Assembly (NCBI RefSeq): GCF_002531825.1
Contig: NZ_NWSX01000008.1
Span: 186,001-250,000 of the forward strand
Reading direction: 5' to 3'
DNA: 64,000 nt
Source of the DNA: Rhizobium sp. J15
GTDB taxonomy: Bacteria > Pseudomonadota > Alphaproteobacteria > Rhizobiales > Rhizobiaceae
The notes beneath the pieces are model-generated. The model worked only from the letters and a program-made list of their open reading frames with translations, did not search any database and had not been told where the DNA came from. Position 1 is the stretch's first letter. The number at the start of each line of letters is the position of its first letter. The position numbers were made by a program, and so were the translations under genes. Below, one piece after another: positions 36,888 through 45,284 of the stretch.

Positions 36888-37253
36888 GCCCTTGCAGGCG
36901 GCGGGGCTTAAATCCGTCGAAAAATGGCAAAAAAGTGCCGCGACTTATCACGGAATGTTACATTTTGTAATATTCGTGATGTTATTGATTAAATTTCAGA
37001 AATCGTCGGCAGCGGCGGGATGTGGAAAAAACACAATTAAATCAGCTAAAATTCGAACGAATTTTCCGAACGAATGGTAAACATTTCGGCGGTCACGAAA
37101 ATCACGAAATTTTTTTGCTGACATCGCCATATTTGCTGCCACATTTCAGCAAATTCAGAGGCCGTTAACTATATTCACGGCGAAAATCGCTCTCGTAAGT
37201 CGGCAAAGTAGGAATTTTCTACTCTTTCTAATGGAAGCCGGATGTCCTCGCCT
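36888..37253. other. AT-rich 366-base leader region before rlpA
   Basis: Much lower in GC than anything nearby. It has A/T runs, a direct repeat of CGAACGAAT (around 37053 and 37067), a TCACGAAA repeat near 37096, and a TTAACTAT at 37165 that resembles half a CtrA site. It probably holds a long 5' leader or promoter cluster; a small RNA is possible. No ORF with a ribosome site is seen. Confidence 0.45.
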
Positions 37254-38123
37254 TCAGCCGCGCCAGCGTCCATCCTGCCACAATTGCGCAAGCGACATCG
37301 GATAGTTCGGGAAGGAGAACTGGAAGCCGGCGGCCTTCAGCTTCGCATTCGAAACCCGCTTGTTCTCGCCATAGAAAGAGCGTGCCATCGGTGTCAGTTC
37401 GGCGGTTTCGAAAGGCTGCTCCGGCGGCGGCTCGACGCCCATCAGCCGGGCCGCCTCGACGATCACATCCTGCGGCGGACCGGGCCGATCGTCGGTGACA
37501 TTATAGATGCCGCCGAGGCGATGGTCCGAGAGATAACGTGTCGCCGCGCCGATATCCTCGACACGGATGCGGTTGAAGACCTGGTCCTTCTTGATCAGGC
37601 GCCGCGCCGTGCCCTTTTCCAGATTGCAGAAGGCATTGCGGCCCGGTCCGTAAATGCCGGAAAGGCGCAGCACCGCCGCCGGCATGCCGCGCTCCTCGCC
37701 CATCGCCAGCCAACCGTCTTCCGCCTCCAGCCGCTCCTTCGATCGTCCGGAGACGGGAACGCATGGCGTTTCCTCGTCGATCCACGCGCCCTTGTGATCG
37801 CCATAGACGCCGACGGTCGAGAGATAGCCGATCCATTCCAGCTTCGGCAGCAGGCCTGCACCGTCTTCGCCGAGCAGCCGCAGCAGCGGATCGGCCTTCC
37901 CCGGTGCAATCGACTGCACGAGATGGGTGACATCAGCCAAGGCCTGGACGAGCCGGTCTTCCATCTTTTCGCCGTCGAACAGGAATGCCTCGATACCGGC
38001 GTGGCGGAGCGCTTCGATCTTTTCCGCCGAGCGCGTCGTGCCGGACACGCGCACATTCTCACCAGCGAAGGCCTTGGCGATCGCCATGCCGGAAAAACCG
38101 CAGCCAAAAATCATCACATGCAT
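37254..38123 (-). CDS. NAD(P)-binding SDR (extended, epimerase-like) protein
   Basis: A 289-residue Rossmann protein. MIFGCGFSGMAIAKAFAGE is the cofactor loop (GxGxxG), WIGYLSTVGVYGDHKG contains the Ser-Thr and Tyr positions, and LRLSGIYGPGRNAF is the substrate-region motif of extended SDRs. YIVED-like RIRVEDIGAATRYL and IYNVTDDRP follow. It resembles YeeZ-like epimerases of unknown substrate. The start at 38123 overlaps the queG stop (TGATG), so the two are coupled. Confidence 0.87.
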   Translation of the reverse strand: MHVMIFGCGFSGMAIAKAFAGENVRVSGTTRSAEKIEALRHAGIEAFLFDGEKMEDRLVQALADVTHLVQSIAPGKADPLLRLLGEDGAGLLPKLEWIGYLSTVGVYGDHKGAWIDEETPCVPVSGRSKERLEAEDGWLAMGEERGMPAAVLRLSGIYGPGRNAFCNLEKGTARRLIKKDQVFNRIRVEDIGAATRYLSDHRLGGIYNVTDDRPGPPQDVIVEAARLMGVEPPPEQPFETAELTPMARSFYGENKRVSNAKLKAAGFQFSFPNYPMSLAQLWQDGRWRG

Positions 38124-39274
38124 CAGCCCACTCCCGCCAGCCGCCATTCATTCAATACGTCGTCATCGCTTTCCTCAGCCCTTTGTGCGGCAAAGGACGA
38201 GAATTCGCCAGCCTCCGTCAGCCGCGAAAGCGCCCATACCGCCATCCCCCGCACCACCGGCGAGGCATCGCCGGCGAGCATGCGACATTGCGGGATCAGC
38301 GTCTTTTCACCGGAATTGCCGGCAGCGATCAGCACGTTGCGGATGAAGCGGTCGCGGCCGATCCGCTTCACCGGCGAACCGCTGAAGAAGCTGCGGAAGG
38401 CGGGATCATCGAGGGTCAGCAGAAAGGCGATCGACGGCTCCTGCAGATCCTCTCTCGCTTTCAGCTTCATCTCCGAGGCGGCGCTCGCGAACTTGTTCCA
38501 GGGACAGACGGCCAGACAGTCGTCACAGCCATAGATGCGGTTGCCGATCAGCGGCCGGAGATCAGGATCGATCGGTCCCTTGTGCTCGATGGTGAGATAG
38601 GAGATGCAGCGGCGCGCATCGATCTGGTAGGGCGCCGGGAAGGCGGCAGTCGGGCAAATGTCGAGACAGGCGCGGCAGGAACCGCAATGATCGATCTCGG
38701 GTGCGTCGACGGCGAGATCGGCGGTGGTGAACATGCTGCCGAGAAAAAGCCAGGACCCGTGCGTGCGGCTGACGAGATTGGTGTGTTTGCCCTGCCAGCC
38801 GAGGCCGGCGGCCGCCGCCAGCGGCTTTTCCATGACGGGTGCGGTATCGACGAAGACTTTCACATCGGCGCCCGCCCGCGCCGCGAAACGCGTGGCGATC
38901 TCCTTCAGGCGGCCCTTGATGACGTCATGATAATCGCGATTGCGCGCATAAACCGATATCGCCGCTTTATCGCGCTTGTCGAGGATGCCGCGCGGATCTT
39001 CGTCCGGCGCGTAATTGAGGCCGAAGACGACGACGGAGCGAACCTCGCTCCAGAGTGTGCGGGGGTCGCCGCGCCGGTCGCGCGTCTCCGCCATCCAGTC
39101 CATCGTCCCGTGGCGCCCGGCATCGATGAACTCGCCGAGGCGCTCTTTCGCTTGCGGGATCGCGTCCGGGCGCGTGATGCGGCAGAGATCGAAGCCCTTG
39201 GCGGCAGATTCCGCTCTGACGAACTCGGTCAAATTGTCGCGGCGGCGGCGCTCTTTATCATCTTTGTCGGGCAT
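38123..39274 (-). CDS. queG: Epoxyqueuosine reductase
   Basis: A 383-residue cobalamin- and iron-sulfur enzyme that makes queuosine in tRNA from epoxyqueuosine. The two 4Fe-4S motifs are [16 protein letters not shown] and [14 protein letters not shown] (near residues 190-250), with [15 protein letters not shown] between them and [14 protein letters not shown] earlier. The C-terminal HEAT-like tail is complete. It is the upstream partner of the SDR gene (1-base overlap) and follows a GST gene by 12 bases on the same strand. Confidence 0.96.
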   Translation of the reverse strand: MPDKDDKERRRRDNLTEFVRAESAAKGFDLCRITRPDAIPQAKERLGEFIDAGRHGTMDWMAETRDRRGDPRTLWSEVRSVVVFGLNYAPDEDPRGILDKRDKAAISVYARNRDYHDVIKGRLKEIATRFAARAGADVKVFVDTAPVMEKPLAAAAGLGWQGKHTNLVSRTHGSWLFLGSMFTTADLAVDAPEIDHCGSCRACLDICPTAAFPAPYQIDARRCISYLTIEHKGPIDPDLRPLIGNRIYGCDDCLAVCPWNKFASAASEMKLKAREDLQEPSIAFLLTLDDPAFRSFFSGSPVKRIGRDRFIRNVLIAAGNSGEKTLIPQCRMLAGDASPVVRGMAVWALSRLTEAGEFSSFAAQRAEESDDDVLNEWRLAGVG

Positions 39275-39286
39275 GAAGCGCCCTCG

Positions 39287-39979
39287 TCAGAAATCCAGAT
39301 CGGCATAATGCGAAACCGGGGTCAGGCCGCGCACGCGCTCCGTCAGCATCGGCCGGAAGGAGGGTCGCGACTTCAGCCTCTGGTACCATTCCTTGACCAC
39401 GGGCGCATCCGCCCATTCGATCTCGCCGAGATAGTCGAGGATCGAGATCGAGGCGGCGGCGGCAAGATCCGCATAGCTCATCCGCTCGCCCGCCAGCCAC
39501 TGGCGCGAGCCGGCGAGCCAGGTGAGATAACGCATGTGCTGGCGGATATTCGCGCGGGCCGTGCGCAAAATCTTGGAATCAGGCGCTCCGCCACCCTGAT
39601 CTGATGTCATCTGCAACTTATAGACGCGCTCTCGGGCGAGCGGCTTCGTCACGTCATTTTCCATCTTCTGCATGAACCATTCGGTCAGCCGGCGGATCTC
39701 CGCCCGCTGGAAAGGGTCCTCGGCGAGCAGCCGCCGGTCGCGCTTCAGCACGCCGTGCGTCTCGTCCAGATATTCGGAGATGACGGTGGCGCCGCAAAGC
39801 GCGCGCATGCTGTCGTCGACATAAACAGGCAGCGTGCCGGCAGGATTGAGCGCCAGGAAATCCCGGCGCTTCTCCCACGTCTGCTCTTCGATCAGATCCG
39901 CCTGATAGCCGTATTCCGCCAGGATCAGCCGGACGAAGCGAGATGCAGATGACATGGGATGGTGATAAAGCGTGGGCAT
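39287..39979 (-). CDS. Glutathione S-transferase family protein
   Basis: A 230-residue GST. The N-terminal domain has LYHHPMSSASRFVRLILAEY (Ser-type start), FLALNPAGTLPVYVDD with cis-Pro, and ATVISEYLDETHG for glutathione binding. The C-terminal helical domain ends with PSFRPMLTERVRGL. It is distinct from the Cys-type GST at 16760. It begins the short operon GST - queG - SDR. Substrate unknown. Confidence 0.9.
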   Translation of the reverse strand: MPTLYHHPMSSASRFVRLILAEYGYQADLIEEQTWEKRRDFLALNPAGTLPVYVDDSMRALCGATVISEYLDETHGVLKRDRRLLAEDPFQRAEIRRLTEWFMQKMENDVTKPLARERVYKLQMTSDQGGGAPDSKILRTARANIRQHMRYLTWLAGSRQWLAGERMSYADLAAAASISILDYLGEIEWADAPVVKEWYQRLKSRPSFRPMLTERVRGLTPVSHYADLDF

Positions 39980-40239
39980 CGATACTCGTGCTTTATGATT
40001 GCTGTTACAGGACTGTGCGGCAGTTCATTTATAGCGCCCTAGTCATGACTCATTGGTTGAAGCTATAGGAGCTTGGCCGGGGCAATACAAGCGAATCGGA
40101 TCTCACACCACCTGAGAGGGGATAAAACACGCTTCTTATGCACGCGGATAGAGGCAGCGCCTGATCGGCTCAAGCGCAGCCTGGAGCATTTCCAGCGGGA
40201 AATGCCCGCTCCGAACGACCTTTAAACCGGAGACAATTT

Positions 40240-41037
40240 ATGGACTATATCAATGCTATTATCCTCGGTATCGTAGAGGGGATCACCGAGTTTCTGCCGA
40301 TCTCGAGCACCGGCCACCTCATCATTGTGGAGCAATGGCTCGGGCACCGGTCGGATATGTTCAATATCGTCATCCAGGCCGGCGCCATTCTCGCCGTCAC
40401 CATCATTTATTGGCGTCGCCTGGTGGATCTGGTGCTGGGCTGGCGCGAGCCGCAGAATCGCGATTATGCCGCCAAGCTGATCGTCGCTTTTCTCATCACC
40501 GCAATCCTGGGCCTTGTCGTCAAAAGGCTCGGCTATCAACTGCCGGAGACGGCGACGCCGATCGCCTGGGCGCTGATCATCGGCGGTATCTGGATGATCT
40601 TTGCGGAATGGGCTGCCGCGCGCAGGCCACCCCATAAGGAGATCACCTGGCTGGTCGCCATTCTGGTCGGCATTGCCCAGATCGTTGCCGGCATCTTCCC
40701 GGGAACGTCGCGCTCCGGCGCCACGATTTTCGTCGCCATGCTGGCAGGCACGGGCAATCGCGCCGCAGCCACGGAATTCGCCTTTCTCGTCGGCATCCCC
40801 ACAATGTATGCCGCGAGCGGCTATGAACTGCTGAAGACCTTCAGGGATGGCGGCGCGGCAGGCGAAGACTGGACGTCTCTCGGCATTGCCTTCGTCGCCT
40901 CCACGATCGTTGCTTTCATCGCCGTCAAATGGCTTCTCGCCTATATCAGGAGCAACCGGTTCACGCTGTTTGCCGTGTATCGGATCATTCTCGGCGTCCT
41001 GCTGCTCGGCATGGCCGCCGGCGGCCTGATCCCCTAA
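40240..41037 (+). CDS. uppP: Undecaprenyl-diphosphatase (bacitracin resistance protein)
   Basis: A 265-residue integral membrane phosphatase that recycles undecaprenyl pyrophosphate to the monophosphate carrier. EGITEFLPISSTGHLIIVE (near residues 14-32) and FPGTSRSGATIFVAM (near residues 151-165) are the two conserved motifs, and the C-terminus ends in the usual hydrophobic helix. Length is typical. The ATG follows CCGGAGACAATTT. A small hairpin (GCATTTCC-AGC-GGGAAATGC, 40188-40206) lies in the 260-base promoter gap. A strong hairpin follows the gene. Confidence 0.97.
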   Translation: MDYINAIILGIVEGITEFLPISSTGHLIIVEQWLGHRSDMFNIVIQAGAILAVTIIYWRRLVDLVLGWREPQNRDYAAKLIVAFLITAILGLVVKRLGYQLPETATPIAWALIIGGIWMIFAEWAAARRPPHKEITWLVAILVGIAQIVAGIFPGTSRSGATIFVAMLAGTGNRAAATEFAFLVGIPTMYAASGYELLKTFRDGGAAGEDWTSLGIAFVASTIVAFIAVKWLLAYIRSNRFTLFAVYRIILGVLLLGMAAGGLIP

Positions 41038-41049
41038 GACGACGGTCTC

Positions 41050-41088
41050 TCATTGCATTCGCGCAGCTCCCAGGCGCGAATGCAATGA
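41050..41088. terminator. Perfect 15-bp hairpin after uppP
   Basis: TCATTGCATTCGCGC pairs exactly with GCGCGAATGCAATGA across a 9-base loop. It begins 13 bases after the uppP stop. No T-run follows, so it may be an RNA-stabilising or Rho-assisted end rather than an intrinsic terminator. Confidence 0.65.
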
Positions 41089-41277
41089 TCCGGTCGGCCC
41101 CGCAAACAGACATGCGATGAGCGGGATGAGGCGCCGATTTTCAGATGGATAATATTGAAAGATGCTGCCGCCGTCTCGCGGCGGGCAAGATCGAGCGTTC
41201 ACTTGGAAGCGCGCTGTTTCAGGCGCTTCGACCATTGCTCGTCTTTGTGAGGATGCCGGTAAGGCCCGGCATTTTCG

Positions 41278-41430
41278 TCAATGGGCGATCGAGGCCGTAG
41301 AGCAAGGATCGACGCCGTAGGCCGGCGAGCAGTCGCCCTTTACAGCCGCGACCGAACCCGGCGCAACGAAGGAGCCTGCAAGGATAACCAGCGCCGCACA
41401 CGCAAACAGGAGCGCGATTGACTTGCCCAT
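41278..41430 (-). CDS. Small secreted peptide, 50 residues
   Basis: The minus strand encodes 50 residues from an ATG at 41430 to TGA at 41278. A signal peptide (KSIALLFACAALVILAGSFV) is followed by a predicted Ala cleavage region (PGSVAA). The mature tail is about 22 residues with two Cys (GDCSPAYGVDPCSTASIAH). GAAAGG lies 9 bases before the ATG. A 7-bp hairpin (ATGCCGG/CCGGCAT) follows the stop. It stands alone in the gap between uppP and the NDUFA9-like gene. No family is recognised; a disulphide-linked secreted or periplasmic peptide is plausible. Confidence 0.55.
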   Translation of the reverse strand: MGKSIALLFACAALVILAGSFVAPGSVAAVKGDCSPAYGVDPCSTASIAH

Positions 41431-41664
41431 CGAGAAATGCCTTTCACAGTGATTGCCGCACGCTTTTCGCAGGCGTTGAGTCCGTTCGAGGACGCGCGGG
41501 TTTGGTAGTCAGTGGAATGACAAATAGCAATAAACGTTCCTGCTAAATTTGGCGTTAATTCCACAAATTTTCCGATGCGTCTTTTATGCAACGCCGCTCG
41601 ATATGGCGGCAGGAAAACATCGCAAACTTGCGCCGGCTTTGCGTGCCGCGACCGACGGCAAAAC

Positions 41665-41689
41665 GCCGCCCGCGGCATAAGCGGACGGC
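41665..41689 (-). terminator. Intrinsic terminator of the NDUFA9-like gene
   Basis: On the minus strand GCCGTCCGC pairs with GCGGGCGGC (one mismatch) across a 7-base loop, followed by GTTTT. It lies 27 bases after the stop codon. Confidence 0.7.
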
Positions 41690-41715
41690 GCGATCAATAA
41701 ACTCAAGGATGATGA

Positions 41716-42696
41716 TCAGGCGGCCTTGCCGGAGCCCGTATACTGGCCGTGCGGCCGATACTGCACGAGGTAGGACTCGAGCACCGATGCCGGCATGGTT
41801 GGCGTGATGCCGAGGCCGCTCAGCGTGCGGCCCTCCGCCTCGGCTTCCCTCGAAACGATGTTGTCGTGCTTGAGCAGGCGCACCTGGTCGGGCGTGATCG
41901 GCGGCGTGATGAAGGGAACAAGCGAGGCGATGCTGCCGATCAGCGAAGCGATGCCGAAGGGCAGGGAGACGAACGGGTTCTTGCGGCTTATCACCTTCAG
42001 CATCATCTCGAGACATTCGCGGAAGCTCAGCACCTCGGGCCCGCCGAGCTCATAGATCTTGCCGCCGGCGACCTTGCCGTCGACTGCGCGGGCGACGGCC
42101 TCGGCGATATCCTCGACATAGACCGGCTGGAACTTCGTCTTGCCGCCGCCGACCAGCGGCAGGACCGGCGACATGCGCGCCATGTCGGCAAATTTGTTGA
42201 AGAAGCTGTCCTCCGGTCCGAAGACGATCGACGGGCGGAAGATCACCGCATCGGGCTTGATGGAGAGAATGGCTGCTTCCGCGCGGCCCTTGGTGCGGCC
42301 ATAGTCCGAATCGGAATGCGCATTGGCGCCGATCGCCGAAATATGGGCGAGCGTGGCGCCGGCGCCGCGTGCCGCTTCGGCAACCGCCCGTGCGCCGAAT
42401 TCCTGCACAGCATCGAAGGTGTTGCGGCCGGTCTCATGCAGAATGCCGACGCAGTTGACGACGTGGCTCGCACCGTCGACGGCACGGTCGATCGAGCTGC
42501 GATAGCGCAGGTTCGCCTGAACGAAGGAAATCTGGCCGACATTGCCGAGCGGCTGCAGGAAGCCGGCGAGATCCGGGCGGCGGACGGCGACGCGAATGCG
42601 ATAGCCGCGTCTGGCGAGCGCCCGAACCACGTGCCTGCCCACGAAGCCGGACCCTCCGAACACGGTAACGAGCGGCGGCAGGTTGGCAAGGGTCAT
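41716..42696 (-). CDS. Complex I NDUFA9-like NAD(P)-binding protein
   Basis: A 326-residue atypical SDR of the NmrA/NDUFA9 group. VTVFGGSGFVGRHVVRALAR is the GxxGxxG cofactor loop (residues 10-29). VNCVGILHETG, HISAIGANAHSDSDYGRTKG and VFRPSIVFGPEDSFFN-type segments (IFRPSIVFG here) are the conserved family blocks. NDUFA9 is an accessory subunit of mitochondrial complex I, and alphaproteobacteria carry homologues; a role at complex I here is inference. It ends at a good terminator and begins upstream of a repeat element. Confidence 0.9.
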   Translation of the reverse strand: MTLANLPPLVTVFGGSGFVGRHVVRALARRGYRIRVAVRRPDLAGFLQPLGNVGQISFVQANLRYRSSIDRAVDGASHVVNCVGILHETGRNTFDAVQEFGARAVAEAARGAGATLAHISAIGANAHSDSDYGRTKGRAEAAILSIKPDAVIFRPSIVFGPEDSFFNKFADMARMSPVLPLVGGGKTKFQPVYVEDIAEAVARAVDGKVAGGKIYELGGPEVLSFRECLEMMLKVISRKNPFVSLPFGIASLIGSIASLVPFITPPITPDQVRLLKHDNIVSREAEAEGRTLSGLGITPTMPASVLESYLVQYRPHGQYTGSGKAA

Positions 42697-42810
42697 GGCA
42701 GGCTCCTCGAAAGGCTTTGCAGGATGCTGATCGGCCCCGTCTTAGCCGAATCCCGACGCGACGGGAAGGCCCATCGCACTGCGAGTTTGCGGGATGTGAA
42801 ACCGCCTAAC

Positions 42811-42916
42811 GCATCGTGCTTTCCGAAAATCGGAATCGATTTTCGGAAAGCACGATGCTTGGATTCAAAGTCCTAGAGCGTCCTTTGTGCGTCCGTAAGA
42901 ACGCACGGCGCTCTAG
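42811..42916. repeat. RIME1-like intergenic mosaic element
   Basis: Two adjacent hairpins: a perfect 22-bp stem (GCATCGTGCTTTCCGAAAATCG, its arm at 42837-42858) with a GAAT loop, then an imperfect stem from CTAGAGCG (42873) to CGCTCTAG (42916). This is the typical shape of Rhizobiaceae RIME elements. The right edge supplies the stop codon of the DUF1330 gene. Confidence 0.85.
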
Positions 42917-43200
42917 ACGCCTTCGACGACGACCATTTCCGCATCCGCCACTTCCTGGCGGATTTTCGCGGCGATCTGGTATTCCGGTGAATTGTAGCAG
43001 TCGACCGCATGCTGCATCGAGGGGAATTCGATCACGACATTGCGAGCGCGGGCCTTGCCTTCGAGTTCGGTGAGCGCGCCGCCGCGCGCCAGGAAATTCG
43101 CGCCGTATTTTTCGAAGGCGGGCTTGGCCGCCGCCACGTAATCCTTGTAGCGCTCGGCGTCGCGAACATCGACGCGGGCGATCCAGTATCCCTTGGCCAT
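42913..43200 (-). CDS. DUF1330 family protein
   Basis: A 95-residue ferredoxin-like alpha/beta protein. AKGYWIARVDVRDAERYKDY (residues 2-21) and NVVIEFPSMQHAVDCYNSPEY are the DUF1330 signature (dimeric barrel fold). Its reaction is unknown; relatives are small dimeric barrel proteins. The stop TAG lies inside the arm of the RIME1-like element, so the element set or trimmed the C-terminus. A second element lies 20 bases upstream of the start. Confidence 0.9.
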   Translation of the reverse strand: MAKGYWIARVDVRDAERYKDYVAAAKPAFEKYGANFLARGGALTELEGKARARNVVIEFPSMQHAVDCYNSPEYQIAAKIRQEVADAEMVVVEGV

Positions 43201-43220
43201 GGTCTTCTCCCTTTTTCTGC

Positions 43221-43287
43221 TAAAGCACGTCGCAATCTTTCAGATTCGCTCGCCGTGCTTTAGGTCTTCGTTTTTGCGCGACACGCT
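43221..43287. repeat. Truncated ABC/RIME-like element
   Basis: TAAAGCACG pairs with CGTGCTTTA around a GTCGCAATC...GATTCGCTCG core, followed by GGTCTTCGTTTTTGCGCGAC. This is the common Rhizobium mosaic block that also occurs in shortened form at 48950. It fills the gap between the DUF1330 gene and pyrF. Confidence 0.7.
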
Positions 43288-43292
43288 TTAGA

Positions 43293-44000
43293 TCAGCGAT
43301 TTGCCGGCCAGAGTGCGCTTACCATCTCGTTGAGGACAGCGCGGGCCGCCTCTCTCGGATCGGGCGCCTTGACGATCGGCCGGGCGACGACGAGATGCGT
43401 GGCTCCGGCCTTCAGCGCGTCGAAGGGCGTCATCACCCGCTTTTGGTCGCCCTTGTCGCTGCCGGTCGGGCGAATGCCGGGTGTGACGATCGCCATTTCG
43501 GGCCCGAGGATCTCGCGCACCTCGGCCGCCTCCGCAGCCGAGCAGACGATGCCGCCCATGCCGGCTGCGCGCGCCTGAGCCGCACGGCGCAGCACCAGGC
43601 TGTGGGGATCCTGGCTGTAGCCGGCGTCGACGAGATCATCGGCATCCATCGAGGTGAGTACGGTCACGCCGAGCAGGCAGAGGCCGGAACCGGCCGCGGC
43701 CGCGACCGCCGCCTTCATCGCTTTGGGATAGGCGTGCAGCGTCAGCATCGACATGCCCATCTTGGCAATGTTCTCGACGCCCGATGCCACCGTGTTGTCG
43801 ATGTCGAGCAGCTTCATGTCGAGAAAGATCTTCTTGCCGCTTGCGGCAAGATCGCGGGCGAACTCCAGGCCGCCGGCAAAGACGAGCTGATAGCCGATCT
43901 TATAGAAGAGAATGTCGTCGCCGAGCGTGGAAACCAGCCTTTCCGCCTCGCCGATCGTTGGAACATCCAGGCCGACGATCAGCCGCTCGCGTGCGCCCAT
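43293..44000 (-). CDS. pyrF: Orotidine 5'-phosphate decarboxylase
   Basis: A 235-residue (beta/alpha)8-barrel enzyme of UMP synthesis. [17 protein letters not shown] starts the barrel, [18 protein letters not shown] (near residues 59-76) is the DxKxxDI catalytic motif, and the phosphate loop [17 protein letters not shown] lies near residue 185. Length is standard. It starts a run of minus-strand genes with short spacing (histidine phosphatase 6 bases upstream, then pmtA). Confidence 0.97.
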   Translation of the reverse strand: MGARERLIVGLDVPTIGEAERLVSTLGDDILFYKIGYQLVFAGGLEFARDLAASGKKIFLDMKLLDIDNTVASGVENIAKMGMSMLTLHAYPKAMKAAVAAAAGSGLCLLGVTVLTSMDADDLVDAGYSQDPHSLVLRRAAQARAAGMGGIVCSAAEAAEVREILGPEMAIVTPGIRPTGSDKGDQKRVMTPFDALKAGATHLVVARPIVKAPDPREAARAVLNEMVSALWPANR

Positions 44001-44006
44001 TGCAAC

Positions 44007-44588
44007 TCACCCCCGCCAGTCTTCGATGGCTGTCCAGTCGCATGATAAGCGGCGATCCGCAAGGCCGAAAGCATAGAGATTGCCGCCGCCGGCCGGCTGG
44101 TCGCGGTCGCGGCCGATCGGCTTGCCCGCCAGATGGCATTTGAGCAGCGTACCGACGCCGCCATGGCCGACGAAGGCGATGGGCGCTGTCGCATCATGCG
44201 TGGCGAGAACGGCATTGACAGCCCCGACGATGCGGGCCTGCGCGTCGATGGCACGCTCCCAGCCTTTGAAGCTTTCCTCGGGATGGGCAAAAAACCAGTC
44301 GGCGGCTTCTTCGAATTGCGGCGGCGGCAGGAAGCCGGTGGCCGAACGGTCGTTCTCGTGCATGGCGTGGACGATCTCGATCGTCACGCCGGACGCCTCC
44401 GCCAGAATCTCGGCCGTCTCGATCGCCTTCGTCTCGTCGCTGGAGACGATGCGCCGCAACTGCTTGGCCCAGCCGCTCTCGGCTGCTTTGCGCGCTCGCG
44501 CCGCGCCGATATCGGAAAGCCCCCATTTCGGCACGGGGACGTCAGCATCGATCCTGACTTGCGGATGGGTGATATAGAGCCCGAACAT
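44007..44588 (-). CDS. Histidine phosphatase superfamily protein with a changed RHG motif
   Basis: A 193-residue protein of the phosphoglycerate-mutase fold. The usual RHG catalytic motif reads LYITHPQV, so the His is kept but Arg and Gly are not. SSDETKAIETAEILAEA and FVGHGGVGTLLKCHL (second His) are intact. The enzyme may be active with altered phosphate binding. It lies between pyrF and pmtA with 1-6 base gaps, so it is probably cotranscribed. Substrate unknown. Confidence 0.82.
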   Translation of the reverse strand: MFGLYITHPQVRIDADVPVPKWGLSDIGAARARKAAESGWAKQLRRIVSSDETKAIETAEILAEASGVTIEIVHAMHENDRSATGFLPPPQFEEAADWFFAHPEESFKGWERAIDAQARIVGAVNAVLATHDATAPIAFVGHGGVGTLLKCHLAGKPIGRDRDQPAGGGNLYAFGLADRRLSCDWTAIEDWRG

Positions 44589-44589
44589 C

Positions 44590-45189
44590 TCAGCCGCGCC
44601 GGTAGATCCAGAGCTGTGCCGGCGGGATGTTGCGCACCACGAAATCGAAATGCTGAATGTGGTAGCGGTCGGGATTGGCGGCGATCGGCGAGATCGCGCC
44701 GTAGGAAATCTGCACCACCGGCCGTCCGGCCGGCAGCCGGTCGAGCAGGCTTTCGAGCAGCGAGACGCGCATCGCCATCGGAAAGTTCAGAAGCGGAATG
44801 CACGAGATGACGCAATCGAACGTCTGGTCGCCGAAGGCGCCGAGCGTGGTCTTGAGATCGAAGGCATCGCCGTTGATGAAGTGCACGCCCGGATAGGTGC
44901 GCAGCAGATGCTGGTGGAATTCCGTCGAATATTCGATCGCGACCAGATTGTCCGGCTTCACGCCGCGGCCGAGAATGGCCTTGGTGATGGCGCCCGTGCC
45001 CGGTCCGAGTTCGAGCACCGGCAGGCCGGAATTGAGGTTGATGACGCTTGCCATGCGTTTGGCGGTGATGGAAGAGGTCGGCACGATGGAACCTACCGTC
45101 TTCGGCCCCTGCATCATGCCCCGGAAGAAACGGATTTCTTCATCGAATTTCTTCCCGAGATGTTCCCTCACCTTGACCCTTAAGCGCAT
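44590..45189 (-). CDS. pmtA: Phospholipid N-methyltransferase
   Basis: A 199-residue SAM-dependent methyltransferase making phosphatidylcholine from phosphatidylethanolamine in rhizobia. GKKFDEEIRFFRGMMQGP is the conserved N-terminus, LELGPGTGAITKAIL (near residues 60-74) the SAM loop, and CVISCIPLLNFP the catalytic-strand motif. Length equals that of rhizobial PmtA. The ATG at 45189 lies only 2 bases after GGAG; the GTG at 45171 has better spacing and could be used. PC matters for symbiosis and stress tolerance in this group. Confidence 0.9.
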   Translation of the reverse strand: MRLRVKVREHLGKKFDEEIRFFRGMMQGPKTVGSIVPTSSITAKRMASVINLNSGLPVLELGPGTGAITKAILGRGVKPDNLVAIEYSTEFHQHLLRTYPGVHFINGDAFDLKTTLGAFGDQTFDCVISCIPLLNFPMAMRVSLLESLLDRLPAGRPVVQISYGAISPIAANPDRYHIQHFDFVVRNIPPAQLWIYRRG

Positions 45190-45284
45190 TCTCCACCCAT
45201 CCGCATGTTGATCGACTGTCTTAATATGCTCTTTGTCGCTGTCAGGACAAGAATTTTCGCAACGAAGACACCGGCATCAACAGC

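Noticed and set aside
37052..37075. GAAC repeats as a LexA box
   Set aside because: The spacing between the two GAAC is 9 bases, not 7.
41219..41401. A 60-codon minus-strand frame overlapping the small peptide
   Set aside because: It is in another frame, has no signal peptide or ribosome site, and is Arg/Leu-rich noise; the frame at 41278-41430 is better.
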